Assembly (NCBI GenBank): GCA_932294295.1
Contig: OW028584.1
Coordinates: 4,356,907 to 4,420,906, forward strand
Length of the DNA: 64,000 bases
From: Alitta virens
Taxonomy: Eukaryota > Annelida > Polychaeta > Phyllodocida > Nereididae
Direction of reading: 5' to 3'
Part shown: positions 47,101 to 59,969 of the stretch, piece after piece
How positions within the stretch are numbered: the stretch's first letter is position 1
Layout: every line of letters starts with the position of its first letter
Translations under genes and position numbers: made by a program
The notes under the pieces: model-generated
Told to the model about the DNA's origin: nothing
Databases searched by the model: none
Seen by the model: the letters and a program-made list of their open reading frames with translations, nothing else

Positions 47101-48505
47101 CAGTAATTTTTATTTGCCTATTGGCAGCAGGCGCCACCTGAGGGAACAATCAGTAAAATGCCTGAGTTCAGAATCACATAACATGATTTCTGCAATTTTG
47201 CTCAGGACATTTTTGTGATCACCAGTGCATGTGGCCAATTATGCAGAACTTACTTTTTTCTGTACATATTTAATTATATTACTTTAAATATTGTTTAGAA
47301 ATATTTATCTTTATATGGAATACATCATTATTTTTGTATTATGTAGTACTACACTTGGGTTTACAATATGTCTATAAAATCAAAATAATATTATGAATTG
47401 AAGGAAGTTCAATGTTATCTTATTTTATTTTGTATCAAGAATGATACTATATTTCCAATATTTCAGAATAATGTCAAATGCAAAATATTTCATTGAGTTT
47501 CTTGCAACAGAGTTTTGCGCATATCATATAGGCTTACATGTTATGAATTCAATGAATATGAAGCTCCGCTAAAATAAAACATAGGCTGCTGCAGCAGCAC
47601 ACCCTCGGCAAATTTGAGAAAATTTAACAATGGAGGTCAGATTGTAGGCTGGTATACTGATTTGTGAGCGCAACAGTTTATTGCAATATAATTTTGCTGT
47701 ACCCCAGGTTGCATATATAGTGATTAGTGTGCCTATGATTTGATGTAGGGTCAGAACAGCTTCCATAGCAATTCTTGAAGTTGCCATTTATGACACATTT
47801 TTTCTCAAAAACAAACCGCTAGCATACCTTATTCTGTCGATGTGTACATGAGGAACATTGTTTCCTATCGCTTCGCACTCATATATTGATGAAAAATTTT
47901 GGAAAAAAATTATATTTTTAAAGAGCATTTTCATAAATTCACGTTGCCTTGTTAAAGCATTGCCATAGCCACGCCCTCAAGTAACGTGACGGTATGTGCC
48001 ACTGTTGCTGTAGTGGCGGTAAAGTGAGGATCCAAGCAGAGGAAGTACTCTGATCCCAGACAGAAGGGCTTTGAAGTGGGAAGTAAGTTACTATCGATCA
48101 ACAGGACAGGCAATTGGCCAAAGGTGTTGATTTTAGCTTATTGATATCAGTGTAGGCTCAATTATTTAAGTTCCTCTCCATGCAAATCGCTATTACATGA
48201 GGCAAATTGCAGAATTATTTTATGCAGAGCTTTGTAAAAATTAATTGTAATGCCCATCTCAAATATTATATCAGTGCTTTGACTATATAAATATAAACAT
48301 ATTATTTAAATATATATAAACATATTCTTTATTGACAATGTAATATCATTACATATGTTTTTATAGACAACAAAGCATTAAAAAAAATACAGATACATGT
48401 GTCACTACAGAAATGAAACCACCCCAAACATCTATCTGAATGAGAATACATGAAATTATTTGTTACAGTATTTACACAGATGGACATGAAGGATATCATT
48501 ATGTA
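47100..48505. other. Upstream flank, no gene seen
   Basis: A GTAAGT-ended stretch near 48,000-48,083 (GC-richer, ending agtgggaa|gtaagt) could be a noncoding first exon of a plus-strand gene, but nothing links it to a coding sequence. Confidence 0.4.
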
Positions 48506-48545
48506 TACAGTGCCGTGGGTTGCAAAAGTATTCATCCACCTATGG
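48506..48545 (+). mobile_element. Tc1/mariner-like terminal repeat remnant
   Basis: Reads tacagtgccgtgggttgcaa then aagtattcatccacct. The 'TACAGTG...TTGCAAAAGTATTCA-C-C' start is typical of Tc1-like transposon termini, including the TA. The opposite end and any transposase were not found. Confidence 0.65.
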
Positions 48546-48642
48546 AATTTGCATTTAGGTATATATATGTCAACTATAACTCTTTAGAAAAAAATTACAT
48601 AATAAATACCATTCTAGGTTAAGGCTGTACCATTTAAAAAAG

Positions 48643-48870
48643 ACAAAGGGGGGGGGATGGTGGACCTAAAAATATTTAGACCCCCCCCCCATCTGGTTTT
48701 TGACAGACCCCCACTCCCGCTTTTTTCTACATTAAGATTATTTAGGAAAATACTGCTGGTAAACAATCCCCCCTCCCCCATATTATCAGTTTTCCCCAGA
48801 CACCCCCCCCCCCCCCTTCCTGACATCTGTAGAATCCTCAGGTCCGCACCCCCCCCCCCCTCTTTTTTAA
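48643..48870. repeat. Cluster of poly-G/poly-C tracts
   Basis: Five runs of 7-14 G or C are separated by 30-60 bp, each next to a similar cccc-aca/gaccccc context, suggesting a decayed tandem unit. The long proline-rich open frames here are repeat artefacts. Confidence 0.8.
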
Positions 48871-51823
48871 ATGGAAAAGCCCTTAGGGTCACGTTGTTGT
48901 CTAATCTGATAACTATCATTATAACTTTTTATGTAGACACTAGACAGGTTATGATGACATTTCAGAGAAACGCATTTCATAGACCCACTGATCTTGGCCA
49001 ACCACTCGGTCCATGCAGTGTTCCAATTTATACAGGTTCTCCTTTATCATACCATAATATTATATTAGTCTTGCTCAGTTATATACATGTACTTAATTTT
49101 GATATTCAAACAATCTCTGGTGTTTTACTGGAAGTGCTCGAAATGGTACATCATTTGTACATAAAAATATAGTCAGCAATTAATGCTGCTGTGCCACAAA
49201 GCCACACTATGGATAAAATATCATAAATTAGGCTGTATCACTATCGGTGCAAGATCGTGAGTCAGTATTGCTTCTCAATTTTGGCAGACATAGCTATTTG
49301 AAGTGCTTCATGTTTCTAATTATTTAAGATGACCTTAGATAACCTGCCAAGCTGTATGAATGAATTTTGTTGGTTATTATGGAGGGAGTCTGGTTAGATT
49401 GCATAGTGTTAAATCTTCTTGAAGATACTATATGTTTGTCACATAATTATGAGTGAAAATTTAGCACAGCCAATTAATTAAATAATCAGGAGATAATTTA
49501 TTGTCAAATTTATACGCAAATCCAGTGATCTGTTTTACATTTTTTGTCTTTTCAAATCATAATTTGTTATCAATCATACTTTCAGAATCATTCATAATAA
49601 ACTATAGACATCTAACATAAATGTTATCCAATCTTTTGGACATAGTCAAGGTAGTAAAATACCACAACGAATGGAAAATATTAAAAATTTGAAAATACAA
49701 AAATTTTCATTAAAGCAATACGGCTTGTTCACATTTAACCTTATATAATATCCTTTGACTAAAAAGATTTTTTAGCATGAATTGTAAATTTGTAATACCT
49801 AACAATTTAACCACATTTACAGAATCTGTAGTAATACAGTGTGTCACTGATATCAATTTTGCTGCCCATGAAACAATTGCTTTTGCGATCTAATATCATT
49901 AACTGGAAATGATTAGGATTTGTTTTAATATATAATAATATATATGCTTAATAATGAAAGGTAAACTGTTTACTCATTCTAAGACATTGAGCAATGAAAA
50001 TTGATTCTTTGGATGTTGTCGCATTCTTGAAAGTTGTTAATTTTCTGACATCAATTTAGCGATCTGTTGTTTCAACAAGCTGTTTCACAGGTCAAAGTCA
50101 TAGTATCCAAGGAGGTGTTTATTTCAGCTGAAACAATAAAACAATAAAGCATTAAGACACACTTTCTGTGTCAAATGAGGTTTTTTAATCAATTTTGCAT
50201 ATGTCTGTGTATAGCTCACCAAGCATCAGGGCACAGGCGCTAGCCAAAAATTAGACTAACTACCTAACTACCTAATAATATTATAAGCCATAGAGCAAGC
50301 AATAAATTATTTTCCGGCTGGTGCCTGTGATCACGGTCCTTTTCATAGCATCTGTAAATTACACAGGAAAAAGACTGGATGTGGAACATCAAATTTGAAA
50401 AGAGTTGACCATCGCACTCAATGAAACATGGTTACTCAAATGAAATGCCCTAAAATAACATGCAAATCCCTATGGCATCAGGCTAGAACTGGCCACTAAA
50501 TAACATTTCCTCCATTTTCAATAGATACAAAATATATGGTGTACCTCAACATACCTCAATATAGATATTTTGCCTGGTTTCTATTCTTTAAGATACACAA
50601 ACGTTATGGTTCCAACTTTCCATTCTACGCTACAGTTGCCTTGAGTACCTGTAATTTAAATAAAAATGCCCTGTTTAGTATGAAGACCTGACTTGTATTT
50701 GAGTATTCAGCTTTCATGAACTTAGTCTTCCATTTATTATGCTCATCCTGGTTTCTGTTATACATTGTTCACCTTCATAGTTATTATTAGTAATAAAATA
50801 GTTAGGAAATACACTGTTACTTATTGTAAGTTAACTTTAAAAGAGAAACTTCCGGCTGATTTTGGGCATCATTCAGCTCTGGATTTTGTAAAAAGATTAG
50901 CATCTCGTATCCCATCTTTGAGCATATTACTTAATTAATTGTGACCTTGAAAATACTAAGTCATGGGAGGGTTTTTTTTTTTTGCTCTGTAAAATTTTTC
51001 TATGCACTTCTTGGGTTGTTGCAGGGGGCTTTACGTACAAGGGAAATGATATTTACACTTTTTTTTCTTATAATTTTCACACAAATTTGGGCCTTGCATT
51101 GCTATGCCTAGCCCGTGGAATTCTGACTGACCACACAATGGTGTCGGCCCTTATTCATATTGTGATGTTTATAGTGAGCTGCCACAAATTTCAGATAGTA
51201 AACGAGCTAAGCGAACATCAGATTTCTCCACCTAGCCCTGGTGTGTGGCTGCTCCGATGGCTTTGATGTGCGGCCAGGAGCCAGGCTATGCCCCTGATGG
51301 GTTTTCTTGACTTTGAAGTCAATGTCAGATTACAGAATTCAACCCTTTTACTAGGTTTAGAAATTTTAGCAATGCCAGAAAGCCAAATTATAGCATACAA
51401 ATACTGACTGGTGCGAGGGAACTTGTATATTTTAATGGACTCGAGGGAGTGATAGTCGCAGCTATAACTCCCGAGGGGCAAATAAAATTAACTAGATTTT
51501 AACACAAGAAGGGCCTCACAGAATTTTATTAGGTCTTAATTAAGCAAATGTATCGTAAATTTGGTTTTGACAAACATCTGAAAGCTGAAAAGAGCTTGTG
51601 TACAATATAAATTTATATTGTTGTTTGAATTCAAATATAATTTTTGTTTCACAAGCACAAAAATATTTCATTTATTTATTTAGGCCTAGTACCTGTATGC
51701 CAAATATTAGGACAAATTAGCGCGATATGGTTATATAGCGCAGGCGCATACGTGATCGGCAAAACCACAATCCAAGGGATTCACAATCACTGCTTTTTGC
51801 AAGCGCCTGCTGACCTGCCTCTT
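48871..51823. other. Intergenic sequence, no gene seen
   Basis: AT-rich. No exon pair, domain or repeat copy was recognised. Confidence 0.5.
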
Positions 51824-52162
51824 TCTCGCTTAATATTTGGTCTATTTTCGATCCGAAAACACGTGCAGAATCAGCATCATGAAAGATCACTTTCAAAGGT
51901 TTAAATGGGCAATGCTCTTCATGACATTTGCCATGATGCTCGTGAAACTGCCTGTCTGCCTTCTCCTATAATAATTCATATCTCGCTTAAGATTTGGTCT
52001 ATTCTTGATCTGAAAACACACAATGACAGCTAATCACTGGTTCTTTATGGAGGACCAGCGCAATGTCCAACAGCATGAAGAGCGTCGTTGTAAATATTTG
52101 CAGTCTCTACTTCACGCATAACTACCTCAGAGTTTGAATCGACGACGCTCTTCATGATGCTG
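51824..52162. repeat. Interspersed direct and inverted repeat block
   Basis: tctcgcttaa(t/g)atttggtct...gatc(c/t)gaaaacac occurs at 51,824-51,862 and again at 51,981-52,019. Cagcatgaagagcgtcgtt (52,071-52,089) is inverted as acgacgctcttcatgatgct (from 52,142) with a three-base insertion. It resembles a decayed foldback element. Confidence 0.65.
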
Positions 52163-53030
52163 GCCATGACTTCAGACTAGGGAGCATATCCATGCTAAAA
52201 GTCAAAACTGATCAGATACAGAAATATAGCATATTATGCTATTTCATAGTGAAACAAATATTTGTTTTTTGCATGGTTATGTTTGAAAAATCAATAAATC
52301 AATGTTTAAAGTAGCAGGAGTCTTATTCTGTCCATGTTGAGGGTAAACCCGACCACCTAAAATGTATGCTCCTTGCAGATGCTTCAGCTGAATTATAGAT
52401 GGCAGCACTTATCCTCGCTTGAGAGAAGGGGTCATCTCAAAAATTGACATTCTGCTTCTGATGAGATTAGCAGTGGGATTATCTAAATCTAATATTTTTG
52501 GATTTTTTAAAATGTTTTTGACTGCCTTATCGTATTGAAGTGGCTCTGTGTAGGAAAATGCATACTGATTTATGAATACATCAATAATTCTTCCCAACTT
52601 GTTTTCCATTTAATTTAGAACATATAAAGACTGCATCCACTGGGTAAATTGTTGTGCTTGCTGCAAAATTAATAAGTGGATGGCTGTCTCTGACTGAGAA
52701 CCTCGGACCACGAAAAAAAGATGTCCAATTAACTTGTATTATTGAAAAGACCAGCTGATTAACCAGAAAGTAACCAAATTTTACTTTATTTCATGGATAT
52801 ATTATATATTTTTAATTATTTTTTACAATAGCCAGCAATACAATTCAATAAGTAATGGCAGATAAAACAATGTGTGATGTAATTATTTCTTCATCAAGAA
52901 CCTATTACAATCTATGACACTTGACCATATCATGGAAAAAGAAAAGAAAAGAAGGAATTTATGAATTATTAATGATTTTGTTGCTGTGGTATATATTTGA
53001 ATATCATGTTGTATTACTGATGCTGTGCTG
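52163..53030. other. Intergenic sequence, no gene seen
   Basis: A minus-strand open frame at 52,409-52,609 has ordinary composition but no splice or domain support. Confidence 0.45.
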
Positions 53031-53039
53031 AGGGTAATT

Positions 53040-53136
53040 AAGACCAGTTTCGGGTGACAAACAGACTCTTTTCGGTTGACGAATGGACCTGTTTTGGCGG
53101 GGACAAATAACGCAGTGATGAATCGACCTGCTACCT
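53040..53136. mobile_element. Fragment of the nested foldback family
   Basis: Reads cctgttttggcggggac...cgacctgctacc, matching the right end of the 40,322-41,245 element (cttgttttggcggggccgaa...tgtcctgctacc), with extra tttcggttgacgaatgg motifs. Confidence 0.55.
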
Positions 53137-54715
53137 TTAACAATGATCCCATCGCTAGTACACTTATTATCAGTTAATCATTTGGTAATTGTATAATATG
53201 AATATCTATTTCCCAAGAAAAATACAATTTGCCTTCCTCGCAAGTGGTCGTCCTCACAAGTGGCCGGTTTCTTATCTTGGTACAGTCGCCCTTTTGCATA
53301 AATATACAATATGTATATGTCAGGAAAAAAAAAGACAAAAAGATAGAAAAATTAAATGCAGGGCAGTTTTACGCTAGTAATCTGCTGGTCTAGGTCTATT
53401 TGTTTATTATACCTTGCAATATCTAATAACTGGCATTAATAATTGTAAAAAAAAAATTGATTTACAAGAAAGTAAGAAAGAATATCTTAATTAGTAAAAA
53501 ATAATTAAATTATTATAATAATAATGATAATTTAAAAAACGTATAGAAAACATTATAATTATAGTAGGTAGTGTGTTTTTTTGTTGTTTTGTTTTCTGAA
53601 TAAACCATCGGTTTCTAGGCATTTTTACAACTTTTTTTTCTATTGTGTAGTGATTAAAGTGTTATTATTTCATATATTAAATGTTTCCCACATCAAAGTC
53701 CAAGTGTACCTCTGTATCAGAGAGTATTTAAAAGTTCTGAGAATTCCTGAGCTTCATATTTATCAAATTCTCATCTTCACGCAAAAAGTGAAAAACAGGA
53801 ATTTCCCTGATGTATTTACAAATATGTTTCATTTTTAATGAAGAAACTCATCATAGCACACGTAAATGAACCGAACTAAGAATTCCCATAATGAGACTCA
53901 GTATTTGTCAGAGGGGCTAAAGATTTTAAGGTGCAAAATAGTTTACCTGTATTTTAAAAAGAAAGTCAGGCAATATTTACTTACAAAATAGAATGCAATA
54001 CTATGCATATACTGTATATGTACCTATCTCATACATGTCATAAATACAACAACATAATATGTAGAGCAGCTGTTAATTTCTAAATAAAATCTTTAATTGA
54101 TTTGTTAATCATTATCATATTTTTTATAGTATATCTATGTCATTTGTTTTATCATTATACATAGGTAAATTTCTTTTATATTTATCTCAAATTATTGTCC
54201 AAATAATTTATCATTTATACATGTATATAAATGGGCATAATATGCCAGAAGGCATCATGTCCAGCAGGTTTGAAAAAAATAAAATAAAATGGAATTGAAA
54301 TATAGAGAATTATAACCTGTGGTAGTCCTGACTCATGAGGCCACATTATTAGAATTTATTAAGCCGTATCCTATAGCTAAAACAATCATATTAGGCCTGT
54401 TATAAATTAATAAGTCATACAGTTCACCATGTAGAAAAACTATTGAAGTGCTTCTATCAAAGAATAAATTGTAAAAGTGCATAAATAAAACATAAAATAT
54501 TTTGCTAAATTTTTTTTGTAATTATAAAATTATATTAAAGTACTACTCCTCTTGTATTCCTGATTTTAATCATATTAATAAAATAACAAAATGGACACTA
54601 TATTTGTCATTATAAATTCATAAATGTTCTTAACTTCTAATATTTATATCTGCATAAACTGCCTTGTCAATGTTTGAGATAATAACAATTTATTTCACAT
54701 CTATAATGAGTAGGC
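53137..54715. other. Intergenic sequence, no gene seen
   Basis: Short cgtcctcacaagtggccgg motifs near 53,245 resemble the array at 33,060. The rest is AT-rich without features. Confidence 0.45.
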
Positions 54716-54724
54716 CTATATTTT

Positions 54725-54790
54725 AATTTATTATATTATATTATATTTTATTTTATTATATTACATTACATTACATTATATTATAATTTT
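54725..54790. repeat. (TTATA/TTACA)n pentanucleotide repeat
   Basis: Tandem ttata and ttaca units. Confidence 0.9.
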
Positions 54791-55276
54791 AATTAATACA
54801 TGACGAGACTTCATCAATGTTTGGAAAAAATTGCCATCTTTATTAGGCAAAAATGACATAGCTGCCTCTTAAAACGAGGAGCCAATTAATGGAGTCAGGA
54901 GCTTTGGTATTAGTTAAAGTATAAGTGCTGTCATCGCTAGGCAATGTTACATATTTAGGCAAACGCTTGTGGGACAACTAATTAAATAAAAACTTATGTC
55001 GTTTTTTAATAATTCATAACATATCACTTACTTTTCTTCATATAGATATAGGAGTGCATTGAAAACCACATAATCATATAACTATTGTATGATATAGTAT
55101 TTAGGATTATTTCATCACACATCACTTAGGAACCTTACCATTAATTCAGGGTCTTCTTTCGCAGACTTCTCAGTTAATCCTAAGTTCCATATGATTCAAG
55201 TGTCTGTCCAATGCAGTAATATTGCCACTTCTCGCTGAAAGAAAGAATACAGACAATTGGTTGTTTTTGGCTTGTT

Positions 55277-55445
55277 TTTACTCTTCATGAGCTATATCCC
55301 AGCTGGATGTTGATCGCTTGACATTAAATTGGAGGTGCCTTGTACTCTAGTTCTTTGCTGAGGCAAGTAACTGATCCCACCCATGGGGTAAATGTGTAAC
55401 ATGGGTGGACTCCAAGCCTTATCATATCATTATTATGTCCGCACC
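55277..55445 (-). mobile_element. SINE-like family B copy (reversed)
   Basis: On the minus strand it reads aatgatatgataaggcttgg, agtccacccatgttacacat, ttaccccatgggtggg, cttgcctcagcaaag, agagtacaaggcacctccaa and catccagctgggatatagct. It is one of the best-preserved copies and defines most of the family. Confidence 0.8.
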
Positions 55446-56034
55446 TGGTAACTCGTCACTTAACCTGATTAGCTTAAGACCCAGTAGCGTGTTTATTCAT
55501 TGAACATTTATATTAATTTATAAAGCATACTTAAGTCTTAACTAAGTATTAAACTACAAAGGGCTTTACTTTAAATTTTTTTACCATGAAGTTCAAGGCT
55601 TCAGGTTGCAGTTGGTTCAACATTCCTTCGTTGAATGTGCCATCATCTGTTTGGAGAGTTTCCTCTTTGTCTCGAATCACTTTCACCTGAGAGGAAAACA
55701 CAGGACAATTTTTTAAGGCAGAAAAACATTAATATTTACGAAATGAAAGGCAAATTATCTAAATTACAAGCTTCTATTGTTTCATATAACTAATAATTCC
55801 ATCCCATATTTCACATAATACGCTTTCAGTTTCATCTTAAACTTAGTGGAATGGAATACAGTCGAACATCGTTAATCTAAACACCTTGGTCTCAAGCCAT
55901 TCAACCGGATTCACTCGGGATTTGGGTTACCAAATTTAGTGGCGCCCCTAGCGGCTGTTTTTGGAACTAACGATTGTGGCGACCTCTGGTATTTTAATAG
56001 TCACTGCCACGTGGGGTGGGAGGCCTGAGATTAG
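55446..56034. other. Intergenic sequence, no gene seen
   Basis: No recognised feature. Confidence 0.5.
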
Positions 56035-56037
56035 TGG

Positions 56038-56290
56038 GCTATCTATCTATCTATCTAACTATCAAATCTATCTATCTATCTATCTATCTATATATCTACT
56101 ATATATCTATTGATCTGTCGATCTGTCTATCTATCTATCTACCTATCTACTATCTATCTGTCTATCCATCTGTCTATCCATCTATCTATATATCTACTAT
56201 CTACTAACTATCTATCTATCTAATTTCTCTATCTATATTTATAATATATCTATCTGTCTATCCATCTATCTATCTATCCATTTATATATA
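56038..56290. repeat. (ATCT)n tetranucleotide microsatellite
   Basis: About 250 bp of ATCT units with ATAT, ACTA and GTCT variants. The isoleucine/serine/tyrosine-rich frame over it is an artefact. Confidence 0.95.
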
Positions 56291-56731
56291 TATCTATGTA
56301 TCTTGTTCTATTTTTGCAAAACTATGATTAACGAGTGATTTTTATTGACACAGGTATATAATTATCAATGATATTATAGGAGTAAAAAAATTAACTTTCG
56401 TAAGGCTTTTTGGTAAAAGCTTGCATTTTAGATTAATAGGATGGATTTGAGTGTAATCGGTATAATTTGAAAGGAAAAATAAAAAATAATAATAAAAATT
56501 GCATTATTATTTGAGCATTTATGGCTTTTAGCGATGTTGAAGGGACCGAACTGATAAATTGGCTTTTTTGCAGAGGAAAAATAAGGAATCACTCTATCTC
56601 TATCAGCTGCCAGAACTGTCTGAACACTACATCATCACTTCAATTTTTTATGCCAAATTGTGGACAAACTGAGCATAGTTGTGAGCTATTATAACCTCCT
56701 CAAATGTTAATATCTGTAAATTGAGTTGCAG

Positions 56732-56999
56732 ACAACATTTTACTGCCATGCTTGATGGCGCTACGCACAAACAAGTAGTTCCATGTTCACACACTAATTG
56801 TGATTTCATAAAATACAAATTCATTGATATATATCGACATAATTATGTGCCATTAAAATCCATGAATGAAGAAATGTGGATCGAAGGCAAGGCATTTACA
56901 TTGACCGTCCCAACAAGGTTTATTGAGTGTGTAGGAATTACACTGGGGTCCAAATTAAGTAGAGTGGTTTCACAACATGTTTTTACAAATCGTCCATAA
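56732..56999 (+). CDS. Possible terminal exon of unknown protein
   Basis: An uninterrupted frame of about 89 codons follows a candidate gagttgcag acceptor and ends at TAA. The product has balanced, protein-like composition: FTAMLDGATHKQVVPCSHTN, CDFIKYKFIDIYRHNYVPLK, EMWIEGKAFTLTVPTRFIEC. This is unlike the Asn/Ile/Lys-rich chance frames nearby. I do not recognise a family. Read-through upstream is not possible without splicing, and no preceding exon was found. The frame abuts the GTCAAGTCGTC repeat array that starts at 57,014, so it could belong to a mobile element. Confidence 0.4.
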
Positions 57000-57013
57000 A
57001 GCAGATGATTGTT

Positions 57014-57228
57014 GGTCAAGTCGTCAACAGGCAAAGTCGACATCTGCTGAAGTCGTCCACAAAAAAGTGAAGTCGTCCCTATTAGTTAGTAAACTCGTCA
57101 ACACTCAAGTCAAGTCGTCACAATCAAGCGAAGTGGTCAGCTTTCTTAATTAAGTCGTCATCTAAGCCAGCAAAGTCGTAATCAAAGGTGATAAACTTGT
57201 CAACAAGCATGGTCAAGTCGTCATCATT
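57014..57228. repeat. AAGTCGTCA-motif array
   Basis: Eight to ten degenerate copies of (g/t)caaagtcgtca at irregular 15-25 bp spacing, the same motif as the interior of the 36,301-36,470 TIR element. No flanking TIR was found here. Confidence 0.75.
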
Positions 57229-58980
57229 TATTAATGAGAAATTCTCTTTTATCTGACTCTCTATATCAGTTTGAATAGCAATTAGGGATAACCAAATTAT
57301 TGCGATCATACATGTATTGTAGTACCCCATGAGTGTACAACGAATACAAGTCAAAACATCCTATGTCCGAAACCGAAAAATTTCTGAAAGGTCCGATTGT
57401 ATATTTAGATCGATATACAACATTACAGTTCAGATCTATCATCAAAGCTGCATAGATACTTATTGTTGCTTAAATGTTAAGTGCAATTAATTAATCAGTC
57501 AACTTGAGAGCAATGATAGCTATTGTAATGGATGATTACACCAGTGGTGTAGGCCTACGTCTCATTGCAATTAATAATGATTATAAGACAGACCAATTAA
57601 AGAATATGTGTGAAGTGAAGTACAAAATAAATATATTATTAGGCCACGGTTTTTTGATCTTATGTTTCTCGGAACTTTCTCGGACCATTTTTCATGAGAT
57701 GGTCGGTCGGAAAATAAAAAAAAATCCCCAGAAAATGTTTTTTTCGTAAATTTACACAGGTGATGTGATACTTTGAGATGCAATACACATATTTGCCCAG
57801 ACAATTGTTGATTTATTAAATGAGCGGCACTGCAAAAGTTTGGCCGGCGGTGTCGAGAAACGAAAGATCAAAAAACCGTTGCCTTATGAAAATATGTAAT
57901 TATTCTATAGATATTCCTATTGGTTATATGTGGTATACAAATCTGCTTTTAATGGTCATAAATTTCTGTGATTTTATGTCATCTGATGATTATTAAATAT
58001 TTATCGATTTTACATACGTCACTTGTACCAATTCCATGTTTACATATATAGATATTTTATGACAATTGTATTACCTGATTACATTGTAATTATTAAGAGT
58101 TTCAATGACACACCCACACATGCACAAATACAAAGAGGCTGATATTTTATCCTGATTTTTTATTAAAATTATGAAAAATTATTATCTTCACATAACTATA
58201 TCATATCAAAATTTTCCAAACTAATCAGATTCATATTTTTCAAAGTGTTATTATATATTTATATATATTCTAAATGCTTTAACATTCCTGTTGTGCGTTT
58301 ACAGGAGCTCACAAACAACACAACACCCTTGACCATACATGCTAGCAACCAAAATTAAGTAAACATGCACACCTTAAAACCATGGAGACAAGAGTCTACT
58401 CTTTTCTCCATGTTAAAAGAAACAGGTTTACAATATGTATAAGTTTGAAACAATGTGAGTCTATAGTTTTATATTGCAAACACTTCATTTATACTCCCAC
58501 TAACTCTAAAACCAATATATATGTATTTTCATCTATAATTTCTATCAGGTCAAACTTTAGCTACTACTTGAGATTTGCTTTTTTCTACCTATATATACTC
58601 AATTAAATGTGTTAATATTTTTCGCATTGTTTCTTATGTGGTTTGAAGCCTCTTTAAATTTTCACTAGTAATAAATACATATCAGAATATCCCCAAAATA
58701 TATTAATTAAATAATTAGTTTTTTGCTCTGTGAAACCATAGCCATTGCCACTTATAAATTGCTAGAAATTAAGTTTTTGTTTAAGTGATTTGGCAGAGAA
58801 ATTTAGGAAAAAATCATTCTTTCTTTGGTGATAGTGTATGTTTACACCAAATTGCAATATAACTTGGTATTCAACTGGGCCTATTCATGATAAATTTCAT
58901 CTTATTCTGAGCATTCAGAATCTGTTTGAATTTTGAAAAAACGTTGATTGGAATTGAAGTTATCAGTATTTCATGTAAAA
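57229..58980. other. Intergenic sequence, no gene seen
   Basis: AT-rich sequence. Open frames lack domain or splice support. Confidence 0.5.
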
Positions 58981-58987
58981 CCGTACT

Positions 58988-59027
58988 TGTTGACGAGTTT
59001 ACATGTTGACGAGATTGCTGTAGACCG
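58988..59027. mobile_element. Terminal fragment of the 36,301-type MITE
   Basis: Reads gttgacgag twice, then attgctgtagaccgt, matching the right terminus of the 36,301-36,470 element (attgacgagatgactgtaga). Confidence 0.7.
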
Positions 59028-59268
59028 TCCAAATTGCAACAAGCGACAGCGAACTTGAATGATGTTTTTGGGGGAATCAGGGCTTGTTTAATTTCAGTTC
59101 TGATATTTGCCACTCTAAATTAATAAACGCTATGTTTGTACTGATTAACACATTTAACTGCTTAAATCATTTTCGGGTTATTTAATGCTTGTGGTAGGAT
59201 CAATCCTTGTATAACGTGTATAATCAACAATAATGCCTTGGTTAAGCAAGGACTTATAAAAGATCCCA

Positions 59269-59962
59269 TTGCTGCACAAGTGCTTCTTGCACCAAATGAC
59301 CCCATCTGCAGTAAAAAAAAACTCCAGACGTAGTGGACAGGCCAGACATTTGACTGGAGTGACAGACACACTTACTGGCAACCCTGTGATAACTATGCAG
59401 ACAGCAGACACTGATGACACTGTGATTGCCACACCAACTGAACATGACCTACGGACAATAACGCACAAAAGGAAGGCTATATGTAAGGGGAAAGGGAAGG
59501 GGGTGCATGAGAAAATTAAAGTTTAAGGCAACCACAAGGACCGAAACAACAATGACATCAAATGCAAAAAATTTAATTAGCCTGAGGGTATTGACATCAA
59601 CGAACCAATCTGGGTAGGCTGCGATAGTTGTGATGAATATTGGGTGCATTTGCACTGCCTTGAGATCATTGAACAGTTGCAAGTCTTGCTAAGTCTAGAA
59701 AATCCAGAAATTAAATGGCGATGTCCCGATTGTCCGGTCCTCATTTGACTTGCATTGCGATGTTTGCACTTTGATGATGTCCCTTGATGATTTTTCTGTT
59801 TATCCAATTAATGATGCAGCCAAGTGTGGAAATTTACGTTGCATGCATGTAATGCATCTAAGTTGTCTTCCTGAAGCCTTGCAGGTCCAGTATCATAATT
59901 TTTGTTTCTTTGGCAATCCTCAGTTCTTTTGTAACACTTGTATTCATTCTGAAAATTAAGAA
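59269..59962 (+). pseudogene. Decayed PHD/RING-type zinc-finger gene fragment
   Basis: Three remnants lie in three frames. 59,269-59,526 reads a basic segment ending KAICKGKGKG and a stop. 59,581-59,749 reads WVGCDSCDEYWVHLHC...WRCPDC, the C-x2-C, H-x2-C and W-x-C-x2-C portions of a PHD finger, but its first cysteine pair is damaged (CKKF then a stop). 59,750-59,959 reads CDVC, then KCGNLRCMHVMHLSCL, then FFCNTC, a second C4HC3 pattern that fits a PHD or RING-variant finger. Stops and frame changes separate the pieces and no introns reconcile them. PHD fingers usually read histone tails. Here it may be a dead host gene copy or part of a transposon-encoded protein. Confidence 0.55.
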
Positions 59963-59969
59963 CTTATTT

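Noticed and set aside
48657..49172. 171-codon proline-rich frame
   Set aside because: Produced by poly-C tracts; no splice or domain support.
56016..56207. Ile/Ser/Tyr-rich frame
   Set aside because: Translation of an ATCT microsatellite.
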